From Collinsella aerofaciens (GTDB lineage: Bacteria > Actinomycetota > Coriobacteriia > Coriobacteriales > Coriobacteriaceae): a stretch of DNA of 43,570 nucleotides. Shown here in pieces: positions 27,265 to 36,501 of this stretch. The notes under the pieces were generated by a model. It worked only from the letters and a program-made list of their open reading frames with translations. It was not told the origin of the DNA and ran no database searches. Both the position numbers and the translations under genes were made by a program. Every line of letters starts with the position of its first letter. The stretch's first letter is position 1. Location: the NCBI RefSeq assembly GCF_009876115.1, contig NZ_WWSY01000017.1, forward strand, positions 1 to 43,570, in the 5' to 3' direction.

Positions 27265-27708
27265 CCTCAGTTCCGCCGTTCTAACGAACGGCGGACCAGT
27301 CGACGCTGCGCGGGCGCCAGAGCGACAACTTGTCATTCAAAGAGGACGGCATGACCAGAAGGTCTATGCCGTCCTCTTTTCATGCCAATTTGTTCGCTCT
27401 GGCGCCCGCTCGCTGGCATTGCTAAAACATCGATGTTACCGTGGTCCAAACTAGTCGTTGGGGGCGTTCTTGTTTGACCAGTCGTTTAAGAACGTCCCCG
27501 ATGACTATTTGAATTGCTAATTTGTGCGGGTTGTGGTTTTGTGACCTGCTGAAATTAAAGATACTGTACAACTGTACGTTAATTCGTCTTCGTAGTATAT
27601 TGCTACCCGCAAAACTCAATACCATTGTGCTCTGAGACGCTAAAGCGCTTACGTACAATGGTTATCGATAGTACGATTCGATTCAACGACAGGATGGATG
27701 GTCCAAGC
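27265..27708. other. Gene-free region with stacked inverted repeats
   Basis: Three structures are visible. CCGCCGTTC/GAACGGCGG forms a 9-bp stem around 27273-27294. A two-layer inverted repeat has outer arms 27310-27325 and 27394-27409 (16 bp, perfect) and inner arms 27339-27352 and 27366-27379 (14 bp, perfect). The inner hairpin has A-rich and T-rich flanks like a bidirectional terminator. A third stem, 27454-27471 with 27488-27505, pairs 18 of 18 bases if G-U pairs are allowed. The rest, to about 27690, is AT-rich and probably holds the promoter for the YhgE-like gene. No gene was found. Confidence 0.75.
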
Positions 27709-30474
27709 GTGAGTCTCGGCAGCAAACTATCCAATGCAAAGGTCTCCTTTGCGATATTTAAGCGCGACATTAAGCGACTGCTTGTGAACCCCGTCGCCTT
27801 GGTGGTTACCCTTGGCGTGTGCGTTATTCCCTCGCTGTATGCCTGGTACAACATCGTGGCCAACTGGGATCCGTACGGAAACACCCAGGGCATCAAGATT
27901 GCCATCGCCAACAACGATCGGGGCACCCAAAACGACCTGGTGGGCGAGCTCAACGCGGGCGATCAGGTCGTCGATCAGCTCAAGGAGAACGATCAGCTGG
28001 GCTGGACGTTCGTCGACTCGACGGCCGATGCCAAGGAGGGCGTCGAGAGCGGCGAGTACTATGCCGCTATCGTGATTCCCAAGAACTTCTCGGATAACCT
28101 GGTTTCGATGCTCGACGGCAACTACCATCAGCCCAAGCTCACGTACTACGTCAATGAGAAGAAGAGCGCCATTGCGCCCAAGGTTACCGATACCGGTGCA
28201 AACACCATCGAGGAGCAGATCAACTCGGAATTTGTCTCTACGGTAGGCAAGACTGTTGCCGGTATCGCCAAGGATGCCGGTGTCGATTTAAAGGACAAGG
28301 CAACCCAGACTCAGGACTCGCTGGCAAGTTCGGTGTCCGAGGCGTCCGACACCTTGGGCGAGGTGCGCGATTCGATTGGCGATATGAATGCCGCCATCGA
28401 TAAGACGAGTGGCGCTATCGCCTCGGCTGATGCGGCACTTGCCGGCTTGCAAGGCCAGGCACCGTCGCTGACGCAGGCGATCTCCCAGGGCAACGATCTG
28501 CTGAGCGAAGCTCGCACCACGGCGGGCAACTCCATCACCTCGCTCTCCAAGGCGCTCTCGGAAGGCAGCCTTGCGCTCACCAAGACGTCGGCCTCTGCGA
28601 ACGCTGCCATCGGCAAGCTGACGGGCGCGGTCACATCTACGACCACCCGTATCGACAACTCGCTCGAGTCTCTTCAAGCGACGATCGACCACAATAAGGC
28701 CGTTATCGGGCACTTGGAGATTCTCGCCAATGACACGTCGACAGGTTCCGAGGAAATTGACGCGCGCATTGTATCGACCATCGATTTGCTTCGAGAGCAG
28801 AATGAAAAGCTTCAGAGCATCAAGGACGGTCTGTCCGCGCAGTCGAGCGCCATGGCGAATGACGCAGCGGCTGTTTCGGGTGCCAGTGACGCTATCAATA
28901 ACGCAATTCATACCGGTGCGACCAACCTTGGCCAAGCCCAGACGGACTTGGGCCAAAACGCGCTGCCGAAGGCCTCGAGCGCGCTCGACTCTTTTGCTGC
29001 CGTTTCGGGCGACCTGACCGGTATCGTCTCGGGTATGACACCTACACTTGCAAATGCGCGCGGCACGTTGGCGCAGCTTAGCGCTACACTCGGCCAGGCC
29101 AAGACCACGCTGTCCCAGACCGATTCCTCGCTTGCCAAGGTCCAGGACAAGCTTGCAACCGCCGCCAATGACATCGCGGCGCTGCAGACCTCCGAGTCCA
29201 TGGGCGAGCTGGCCGATCTGATGGGCGTCGATGTCAATGACGTGGCAGATTTCATGGCGTCTCCGGTTGAGTTGACGTCCAAGCCAATCTATCCGGTCAA
29301 GAGCTTTGGCTCGGGCATCGCTCCCTTCTACACCAATCTGGCGCTTTGGGTGGGCGGCTATGTGCTCATCGCCATTTACAAGCTCGAGGTCGACCGTGAA
29401 GGTGTTGGCAGCTTTACGGCGCGCCAAGGCTACTTTGGCCGCTGGTTGCTCATGGTGATCCTGGGCGCGTTGCAGGCCATCATCGTTACGGTAGGCGATC
29501 TGGTGATTGGCGTGCAGTGCGTCAGCCCGCTGCTGTTCGTGCTGGGCGGCATCGCCATTTCGTTCACCTACGTCAATATCATCTATGCGCTGTCCACCAC
29601 GTTTAAGCATATCGGCAAGGCTATCGGCGTCATTCTCGTCATCGTGCAGATCCCGGGTTCGTCGGGCATGTACCCCATCGAGATGATGCCCGGCTTCTTC
29701 CAGTGGCTGCACCCGCTGCTGCCCTTTACCTACGGCATCAATCTGCTGCGCGAGACGGTCGGCGGCATGTATTCGTTCAACTACCTGTTTAACCTGTGCA
29801 TTCTGGGCGTGTTCTTGATCGTGGCGCTCTTTATCGGCCTGCAGCTGCGTCCGCTGCTGCTCAACCTTAACCTGCTCTTTGATAAACAGCTCTCCACGAC
29901 CGGTATGATGATTTGCGAGTCCAACGACCTGCCGCGCCAGCGCTACTCGCTGCGCACGGCCATGCGCGTCATGCTCGATTCCGATTCGTACCGTCGCGAA
30001 CTGCTCGATCATGCGGTCGCCTTTGAACATCGCTACCCGTACTACATCAAGGGCGGTTTTGCCGCCGTGGTGGGCGTTCAGGTCCTGCTCTTTGTCCTGT
30101 CGACGGTTCTCGATATCGACAATAACGGCAAGATCATCCTGCTTGTCATTTGGATCATCTCGGTTATTGCCATCTGCGGCTGGCTTATCAATATCGAATA
30201 TATCCGAGCGAGCCTCAATACCCAGATGCGCATCTCGGCGCTTTCGGATGAGGACCTGCGTCGCGAGATGCGCGAACACACGGCCGCCATTCCTGCCGCC
30301 CGCCACATGTTTGGCCTCAACGCCAGCGAGCGTGGTGCCAAGGGCGGCGATCAGTCCACGGGCCGCTTGCCGCATATCGGCTCGCACCATAAATCTCAGG
30401 GCAGCGACAGCACAGCCACAAATGATGGAGATACCACCGCGCTTGGCAAGCACTCCAAAGGAGGTGAGGCATAA
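27709..30474 (+). CDS. YhgE/Pip domain membrane protein (first of two)
   Basis: The protein of about 921 residues has one N-terminal helix containing VVTLGVCVIPSLYAWYNI followed by the family signature NWDPYGNT. A long external region has helical, Ala/Ser/Asp-rich repeats (about 200-500). A C-terminal block of six membrane helices of ABC-2 type includes YPIEMMPGFFQWLHPLLPFT. Two extra helices near residues 780-830 and a His/Ser-rich tail are absent from its neighbour. Family members include the lactococcal phage infection protein Pip and resemble EsaA of type VII secretion. The start is uncertain: GTG 27709 has a GGATGG site, and ATG 27694 or 27658 are alternatives. The next gene starts directly after its stop. 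Confidence 0.82.
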   Translation: MSLGSKLSNAKVSFAIFKRDIKRLLVNPVALVVTLGVCVIPSLYAWYNIVANWDPYGNTQGIKIAIANNDRGTQNDLVGELNAGDQVVDQLKENDQLGWTFVDSTADAKEGVESGEYYAAIVIPKNFSDNLVSMLDGNYHQPKLTYYVNEKKSAIAPKVTDTGANTIEEQINSEFVSTVGKTVAGIAKDAGVDLKDKATQTQDSLASSVSEASDTLGEVRDSIGDMNAAIDKTSGAIASADAALAGLQGQAPSLTQAISQGNDLLSEARTTAGNSITSLSKALSEGSLALTKTSASANAAIGKLTGAVTSTTTRIDNSLESLQATIDHNKAVIGHLEILANDTSTGSEEIDARIVSTIDLLREQNEKLQSIKDGLSAQSSAMANDAAAVSGASDAINNAIHTGATNLGQAQTDLGQNALPKASSALDSFAAVSGDLTGIVSGMTPTLANARGTLAQLSATLGQAKTTLSQTDSSLAKVQDKLATAANDIAALQTSESMGELADLMGVDVNDVADFMASPVELTSKPIYPVKSFGSGIAPFYTNLALWVGGYVLIAIYKLEVDREGVGSFTARQGYFGRWLLMVILGALQAIIVTVGDLVIGVQCVSPLLFVLGGIAISFTYVNIIYALSTTFKHIGKAIGVILVIVQIPGSSGMYPIEMMPGFFQWLHPLLPFTYGINLLRETVGGMYSFNYLFNLCILGVFLIVALFIGLQLRPLLLNLNLLFDKQLSTTGMMICESNDLPRQRYSLRTAMRVMLDSDSYRRELLDHAVAFEHRYPYYIKGGFAAVVGVQVLLFVLSTVLDIDNNGKIILLVIWIISVIAICGWLINIEYIRASLNTQMRISALSDEDLRREMREHTAAIPAARHMFGLNASERGAKGGDQSTGRLPHIGSHHKSQGSDSTATNDGDTTALGKHSKGGEA

Positions 30475-32664
30475 ATGAAGAACATCCTGCATCTGTTTAA
30501 GCGCGATGTCCAAAACGTGTCTCGCTCCGTGATCGGCTTGGTTGTCGTGATGGGCCTCATTATCGTACCGTGTCTGTACGCGTGGTTTAACATCGCCGGC
30601 AGCTGGGATCCGTACGGCAACACCGGCAATCTTAAGATCGCCGTGGTCAACACCGATGAGGGTTACGAGAGCGATTTGATCCCCGTCGAGGTTAACGTGG
30701 GCGAAAACGTGACCGCCACCCTACGCGGCAACGAGAGCTTCGATTGGGTTGTGCTCAACAATCGCGAAAAGGCTATCGAGGGCGTTAAGTCGGGCGCGTA
30801 CTATGCTGCCGTCGTTATCCCCAAAACGTTTAGCGCTGACATGATGACGCTTTTCTCGACCGACGTGAAGCATGCCGATATCGAGTTCTACGAGAATCAG
30901 AAGGCCAACGCCATTGCGCAGATCGTGACCGAGAAGGGTTCGAGCGCCGTCCAGAGCCAGGTTAACAAAACTTTTACCGAGACCATTACGACGATCGGTC
31001 TTAAGACGGTGTCCAGCCTGCTCGATTACATGAGCACCGACCAGGTGGGTAACTTTATCGCCAACCTGTCCTCGACGCTCGGCGATTCGATTGAGGACCT
31101 GCGAGACGTTCGGGCAAATGCTTCGTCGCTGGCGGGCATTTTGAGCTCCACGTCCGATTCGCTGACGTCGGCGAGCGGCATGCTCAAGCAGACGGGCACG
31201 GTCGATGAGTCAACGAAGCAGCTGATGGAGCATGTCAAGAGCGGTATTAGCGATTCCAAGGAAGCGCTGAAGGACGCCAACGACGCCATCAATGCCGCGA
31301 TTGACGGAAGCGCGGGCTCGTTTGACAACGTGTCCGCCGAGCTTGCGAAGGCATTTGATGCCGCGAATCAACATGTCGACCTTACAGTGTCCCAGCTCAA
31401 CGATGCCGCGGCGGCGCTCAACACGCGTGCCGACGATATCGACGCCACGGCCGACCAGCTCCGCAGCTTTGCCGATCAGGTGACTGACGAAAAACTCCAG
31501 GACAGCCTCAAGTCTGTGGCAACATCGCTGAGCAGGATTGCTGTGGAGTATCGCAACAACGCCAAGGACTTGACGGCCACCGCGAAGTCTCTCTCTGACA
31601 GCATGGCAGAGGTTAATAAGTCGCGTGCCGAGGTCGATCAGGCCATCGCCGATGCCAAGGCTGGTATCTCGGGCGCCAAGACTGACTACGACTCTACGTT
31701 TTCGGTTAAGGCCAAGGAGCTCAAGAAGACCGTCTCGGGGGTTCTGGATTCACTGAATGGTATTTCGAGCGATCTGGATAGCGCCGTAGACGGCCTGACC
31801 GACGCATCCGGTTCGCTGGCGAAGGGCCTCTCCAAAGCCGCAAAGCTCGTCAACAAGGCTTCTGACCAGCTGGGTGAGGCGTCGGACAAGATTAGCGCTT
31901 TCAAGGACGAGCTCGACGGTGCCCTTATGTCGGACGATTTGGCCACGATCAAGACGATGATCGGCAACGATCCCGAGGGTTTGGCCGTGTCGCTTTCCGG
32001 CCCCGTCGCGCTCGACCGCAAGCCGGTCTATCCGATTCGCAATTACGGCTCTGCCATGGCACCGTTCTACACGATTCTGTCGCTCTGGGTCGGCTCGATC
32101 GTACTGGCGGCCATGATGAAGGTCTCGGTTGACGATGAGCTCGTCAACGAGCTTATCCCTGTGCGCCTGCACGAGATCTATCTGGGCCGTTACCTGTTCT
32201 TTGGCGGTCTGGCCCTGCTGCAGGCAACGCTCGTGTGCGCGGGCGACATCCTGTTCTTTGGCATCCAGTGCGATAACCCGCTGCAGTTTGTGTTGGCGGG
32301 CTGGGTCGCGAGCCTCGTGTTCTCCAATATCGTCTACACGCTTACGGTGTCGTTTGGCGATATCGGCAAGGCGCTCGCTGTCGTGCTGTTGGTCATGCAG
32401 GTCGGTGGTTCGGGCGGCACGTTCCCCATCGAGATGACCGGCCCCGTGTTCCAGGCAATCTATCCGTTCCTGCCGTTCACCCACGGCATCAACGCCATGC
32501 ATGCCGCCATGGCTGGCGCCTACCATATGGAGTACTGGGTTGAGCTGGGCATTTTGGCGAGCTATCTGATTCCGTCACTGGCCCTGGGCGTCGTCTTCCG
32601 CCGTCCGGTCATCAAAGCCAACGACTGGATTATCGAAAAGCTGGAGAGTACTAAACTTATTTAG
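30475..32664 (+). CDS. YhgE/Pip domain membrane protein (second of two)
   Basis: The 729-residue paralogue has the N-terminal helix VIGLVVVMGLIIVPCLYAWF, the signature GSWDPYGNT, a long external helical repeat region (about 170-480) and a C-terminal six-helix ABC-2-like block with FPIEMTGPVFQAIYPFLPFT. It lacks the last two helices of the upstream gene. The strong site AAAGGAGGTGAGG spans the end of that gene and the ATG follows its TAA directly, so the two should be made together. They may form a heteromeric membrane complex. No WXG100, LXG or EssC gene is in the window. Confidence 0.88.
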   Translation: MKNILHLFKRDVQNVSRSVIGLVVVMGLIIVPCLYAWFNIAGSWDPYGNTGNLKIAVVNTDEGYESDLIPVEVNVGENVTATLRGNESFDWVVLNNREKAIEGVKSGAYYAAVVIPKTFSADMMTLFSTDVKHADIEFYENQKANAIAQIVTEKGSSAVQSQVNKTFTETITTIGLKTVSSLLDYMSTDQVGNFIANLSSTLGDSIEDLRDVRANASSLAGILSSTSDSLTSASGMLKQTGTVDESTKQLMEHVKSGISDSKEALKDANDAINAAIDGSAGSFDNVSAELAKAFDAANQHVDLTVSQLNDAAAALNTRADDIDATADQLRSFADQVTDEKLQDSLKSVATSLSRIAVEYRNNAKDLTATAKSLSDSMAEVNKSRAEVDQAIADAKAGISGAKTDYDSTFSVKAKELKKTVSGVLDSLNGISSDLDSAVDGLTDASGSLAKGLSKAAKLVNKASDQLGEASDKISAFKDELDGALMSDDLATIKTMIGNDPEGLAVSLSGPVALDRKPVYPIRNYGSAMAPFYTILSLWVGSIVLAAMMKVSVDDELVNELIPVRLHEIYLGRYLFFGGLALLQATLVCAGDILFFGIQCDNPLQFVLAGWVASLVFSNIVYTLTVSFGDIGKALAVVLLVMQVGGSGGTFPIEMTGPVFQAIYPFLPFTHGINAMHAAMAGAYHMEYWVELGILASYLIPSLALGVVFRRPVIKANDWIIEKLESTKLI

Positions 32665-32704
32665 TTACGCGGTTTTACCAAACCGCGTAACGGCTCGACG
32701 CTGC
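32665..32704. repeat. 40-bp hairpin repeat, copy 2
   Basis: It is identical over 40 bases to 27225-27264 and begins directly after the stop of the second YhgE gene. The same hairpin therefore ends two neighbouring transcription units. Confidence 0.85.
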
Positions 32705-32810
32705 AAACGCCCCTAAGCGGCAATCTGACGTTGCCGGAACATCGAGGTTTTCTGTACCGACGCTTTAGTGCGGTGAATTGCGTGGGCTGCTTGGTTGTTG
32801 CTACAGTAGC

Positions 32811-32848
32811 GGGGGGCGCCGGGGGTCCGGTGCGCCCCGTTTTTATTT
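32811..32848 (+). terminator. GC-rich hairpin with T-run upstream of the DMT transporter
   Basis: The stem GGGGCGC/GCGCCCC (with CCGG pairing in the loop) is followed by five T residues. A promoter-like pair TTGCGT (32778-32783) and TACAGT (32802-32807) lies just upstream, so transcripts from it would start at the hairpin. It is either the terminator of the YhgE operon or an attenuator. Confidence 0.55.
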
Positions 32849-32915
32849 GACCATGAGGCGGCACGCAGCCATACGCGTGCGGACACCACGCCCAGATTGA
32901 GTGTGAGGATGTTCC

Positions 32916-33899
32916 ATGGCCCAATACGCTGCCAACGAAATCGAAAACATGCCCGATAGCCCTGTGGCCCGTGAGGATTTGGGCGCGGGCGGTATTCCCA
33001 GGGGCGCCGGCGCACGCTCTCCGCTGTTCTGGAAAGTTTTGCTACTTTCAGTGGCGGTCATCTGGGGCTACTCCTTTACCACTATGAAGGACGCACTCGG
33101 CACCATTCCGGTGTTCGAGCTGCTCTATGTACGCTTTCTGCCTGCAGCGTTGGTCATGTTTGCCGTCTTCCACAAGCGCATCACCGCACATTTCAATGCT
33201 CGCAATCTGATCGTTGGCCTGAGTATGGGCGTGCTCATGTGGGCGGCCTATGCGTTGCAGACGGTCGGTCTGGCACATACTACGGCGGGCAAGAATGCTT
33301 TTTTGACGGGCACGTATTGCATCTTCGTGCCGTTCGCGAGCTATTTTCTGAGCGGAGAAAAACTCACCCGCTATAACCTGGGCGCGGCACTGCTGTGCTT
33401 GGCGGGCATTGGCTTGGTGGCGCTCGATAGCGTCGAGTTCAACATCGGTGACGTCATTACGCTGGCAGGCGCGGTCTTCTTCGCCATCCAGATGGCGGTG
33501 ACCGCCAAGTACGGTCGCAAAATGGACATCAACGTTATCACGTTTTGGATGTTTGTGGGCAACGGCGTGCTGAGCCTGGTCTCGTCGCTGCTATTCGAGA
33601 CCCAGGCGCCTCTGTCCGTGTGGACGCCGAACTTTATCGGTGTGATGGCGTTTCTCTCGGTGGGCTGCACGTGCGTGGCCCTGCTCATCCAAAACGTCGG
33701 CCTGGCGCATGTCCCAGCCTCGACGGGCTCGCTGCTCCTTTCGATGGAGTCGCCTTCGGGCGTGTTGTTTTCGGTGCTGCTGATGGGGGAGGCGCTCACC
33801 TCGCGCCTGCTCGCCGGCTTCGTGCTTATCTTCCTGTCGATTATCTTGAGCGAGACTCACTTCGATTTTTTGCGCAAAAAGCCGCGCCCGCAATTGTAA
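32916..33899 (+). CDS. EamA/DMT family transporter
   Basis: The 327-residue protein has a 30-residue soluble N-terminus and then ten predicted membrane helices in two EamA repeats. Each has the family pattern (VAVIWGYSFTTMKDAL; TLAGAVFFAIQMAVTAKYGR). The GLAHTTAGKNAFLTGTYCIF segment is typical of drug/metabolite exporters such as RarD/RhaT/YdcZ relatives. The substrate cannot be told from sequence. GTGAGGATG precedes the ATG. A terminator follows at 33906-33937. Confidence 0.9.
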   Translation: MAQYAANEIENMPDSPVAREDLGAGGIPRGAGARSPLFWKVLLLSVAVIWGYSFTTMKDALGTIPVFELLYVRFLPAALVMFAVFHKRITAHFNARNLIVGLSMGVLMWAAYALQTVGLAHTTAGKNAFLTGTYCIFVPFASYFLSGEKLTRYNLGAALLCLAGIGLVALDSVEFNIGDVITLAGAVFFAIQMAVTAKYGRKMDINVITFWMFVGNGVLSLVSSLLFETQAPLSVWTPNFIGVMAFLSVGCTCVALLIQNVGLAHVPASTGSLLLSMESPSGVLFSVLLMGEALTSRLLAGFVLIFLSIILSETHFDFLRKKPRPQL

Positions 33900-33905
33900 A
33901 CAACT

Positions 33906-33937
33906 TGTTGCGCCGCCCTCCCGGGGCGGCATTTTTT
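33906..33937 (+). terminator. Intrinsic terminator after the DMT transporter
   Basis: The stem GCCGCCC(T)/(G)GGGCGGC is followed by TTTTTT. Confidence 0.85.
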
Positions 33938-34015
33938 ATGCGTCGCCCTTAAAGTTGTACCTTGCACTTTACGCTATCAAAGTGCTTGCTGCAAAAACGT
34001 TACTGGAGGGCATTT

Positions 34016-35314
34016 ATGGCACCAGCTCTGTCCGATCTTCAACCGCAACCAGCGCCTCAGACCACTACGGTGGCGCAGGCCGCTATCGGCAATGGCCTGG
34101 TCACAGAAGCTCAGGCTTTTGCAGACGAGCTCGCTGCGTGGCGACACGATCTCCATCAAACGCCTGAGCTCGGTAACAACCTTCCGCAGACGTCCGCCTT
34201 TATCCAGGCACGTCTGGACGAGATGGATATTCCCTATGCCGTGCTTGTTGACGGCTCCTGTGTCGTTGGCCTTATCGGTGCCGGCGCGGCAGCTGCTGCT
34301 CGGGGTAACGGTACGTGCGCGGACGATCAGGCCGGCACGGTCATCATGCTCCGTGGCGATATGGATGCCCTGCCTGTTGCCGAGGAGTCGGGAGAGCCGT
34401 TTGCCTCTATCAATGGCTGCATGCACGCATGCGGACACGATATGCACGCGACGGCGCTGCTTGGTGCGGCTCGTATGCTCAAAGCGCGCGAGGCAGAGCT
34501 TGTTGATGCCAACGCTACGGTCAAGTTGCTGTTCCAGCCGGGCGAGGAAACCTTTGAGGGTGCCCGCGCCGCCATCGCCGACGGTCTGCTGCAGAACCCG
34601 CGTCCTCAGGCGGCTTTTGCCATGCATGTCAACAGCCAGTCGCCGCTTGGCCTGGTGCTCTATGGGAGCCCGGCACTCTCGGGCGTGTACGGTTTCCGCA
34701 TCACGCTGCAGGGCAAGGGTGGCCATGGCTCGAGCCCCGAGATCTGCATCGACCCCATCACGGCCGGCGTGCATGTGCACCTGGCGCTTCAGGAGCTCAT
34801 CGCTCGCGAAGTGCCGGCGGCCAAGGAGGTCGCACTGACCGTTGGTAAGTTTGCCGGCGGTCAGGCCGCAAATGTCATCCCCGACACTTGTGTGCTCGAA
34901 GGCACGCTGCGCGGCTTCGACGTCGAGCTCATGGAGCACCTCAAGACCCGCATCGCGGAGGTCGTCAACGGCGTTGCCACGACCTATCGTACGCCGGCGA
35001 CTATCGAGACGCTCTCGGATGTTCCGCCGCTGGTACTCGATGACGATATGACCCAGGCTTCGCTTGGTTATGTGGGTGCGACGCTGCCCAAGGCCACCTT
35101 CCTGCCGCTGTTCCACGCCATGGCGAGCGAGGACTTCGCGTTGATTTCGAGCGAGATCCCGAGTGCGTACTTTACCGTGGGCGCTGCCGTGACTGATACG
35201 GACGAGCATTTTGCTCAGCATCATCCCAAGGCACGTTTTAGCGATGCCGAGCTTCCCCTTGGCGCCGCGGCTTATGCCGCCGTCGCTTTGGGCTACATCG
35301 CCGACCACCGGTAG
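34016..35314 (+). CDS. M20 family amidohydrolase (N-acyl amino acid/hippurate hydrolase type)
   Basis: The 432-residue metallopeptidase-family protein has WRHDLHQTPELG, the metal-site motif RGDMDALP (Asp115, Asp117), CMHACGHDMH with the bridging cysteine type of M20D enzymes, QPGEE, GKGGHGSSP and the C-terminal HAMASEDFA. Such enzymes deacylate N-acyl amino acids or hippurate, or split small dipeptides. ATG 34016 was chosen because CTGGAGGG lies upstream; a start at 33962 would add an atypical leader. The damaged MFS gene 39 bp downstream may once have supplied its substrate. Confidence 0.9.
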   Translation: MAPALSDLQPQPAPQTTTVAQAAIGNGLVTEAQAFADELAAWRHDLHQTPELGNNLPQTSAFIQARLDEMDIPYAVLVDGSCVVGLIGAGAAAAARGNGTCADDQAGTVIMLRGDMDALPVAEESGEPFASINGCMHACGHDMHATALLGAARMLKAREAELVDANATVKLLFQPGEETFEGARAAIADGLLQNPRPQAAFAMHVNSQSPLGLVLYGSPALSGVYGFRITLQGKGGHGSSPEICIDPITAGVHVHLALQELIAREVPAAKEVALTVGKFAGGQAANVIPDTCVLEGTLRGFDVELMEHLKTRIAEVVNGVATTYRTPATIETLSDVPPLVLDDDMTQASLGYVGATLPKATFLPLFHAMASEDFALISSEIPSAYFTVGAAVTDTDEHFAQHHPKARFSDAELPLGAAAYAAVALGYIADHR

Positions 35315-35353
35315 CACCCAATCTTGCTACTCGTTTGTTTAAAAGGGAGCAGT

Positions 35354-36198
35354 ATGTCCCAGCAGCGTAAGTTCTTCCCTGGCTGGCTCGTGGTGGTCTC
35401 CGGCTTTGTCATCATGGCCACGTGCTACACGATTTTCGTTAACTGCATGACTATTCCTTCCGCACCAAGCCTTCCGAGATCGGCCTTAAACCGCTCGGCG
35501 AGAACCTGGGCGATCCGTCCGTCTCGACGGCTGGCGACAAGGACGAGCACACTGCTCCCGAGGTTAACGTTGGTTGGTCTCGCATCAAGAAGAGCCCGGC
35601 GTTTTGGCTGCTTGTCGTCGCCTTCCTCTTTATGGGACTCGTTAACGGCGCCATCTTGCCCAACCAGGTCACCAACATGACGAGCGTTACCGTCATCGGC
35701 GCCAAGATCGTCACGGGCGGCCACGACCCTATGTGGGCAGGTACCGTGCTTTCGGCCTACATGGTTACCGTCGTTATCGCCAAGATTTCGCTCGGCGCCA
35801 TCTACGATCGCTTTGGTTTGCGCTTTGGCAACGTGCTGGGTTCCGTTGCGTGTATTGTCGCCTGTGTGGCGCTGTGCTTCCCGACGACGGACCTTGGTCC
35901 TATTGTGGCCGCTGTGAGCTTTGGTATCGGAACGTGCATGGGCACCATCACGCTTACCATTGCCGCGTCCAAGCAGTTTGGCATGGCCGATCTCGGCAAG
36001 GTCACGGGCACCATTACCTCGCTCGAGATGGTCGGCGGCACCGTGGGCGCCATCGTGTCGGGCGTGCTGTTCGACGCCACGGGCTCTTTTGCGAGCACCT
36101 GGATTGTGTGCCTGGCGTGCTCCGTGGTCATGCTCGTGTTCCTGCTGGCATCCGAGCCCATCGCCGCCAGGCTGCGCGCGAGCGTGGCGGGGGAGTAG
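35354..36198 (+). pseudogene. Major facilitator superfamily transporter, internally deleted and frameshifted
   Basis: Residues 1-31 from ATG 35354 read as a normal MFS start (MSQQRKFFPGWLVVVSGFVI, first helix). At about 35445 the frame shifts. From 35449 another frame reads from DYSFRTKPSEIGLKPLGE to the end at 36198, covering the central loop and the second six-helix half. Helices 2 to 6, roughly 450-550 bp, are missing. The family resembles OxlT/OFA-type MFS carriers. A strong ribosome-binding site (AAAGGGAG) remains. A product starting at an internal ATG such as 35632 would hold only half of the transporter. Confidence 0.8.
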
Positions 36199-36501
36199 AC
36201 GTCCGTCGCTCTTTTCTGTTCGCCCCGTTCTGTCTGCGGCCGCCCTGGAAGCCGAATGGATGCTCGTACCATCATTCGGTTTCCAAGGTCGCCGCAGGCC
36301 AAAGGGCGATCCCTTTTCCTCCGTCCCCAACAGATCACGTGATCCGAAGGGGACGGAGGAAAAGGGATCACAAACAGCGGCGGCGCGTCTGGCCGAACGA
36401 GTCCCCATACCCTCGTTCGGTCAGACGCGCCGCCGCTGTTTGTGTTTGTGCCGTATAATGACCACTACCTATGACGCGATACAAAAGAAAGGTGTTTGCC
36501 C
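36199..36501. repeat. Three consecutive long inverted repeats before hisS
   Basis: The first stem pairs 36234-36260 with 36272-36297 (imperfect). The second is a perfect 20-bp stem, 36309-36328 with 36349-36368, whose loop contains the palindrome GATCACGTGATC (36333-36344). The third pairs 36370-36401 with 36412-36443 over 32 bp with one mismatch. They abut almost without spacers. No gene is present. The last stem ends 58 bp before the hisS ATG, so the hisS promoter is either inside it or just after it. Confidence 0.85.
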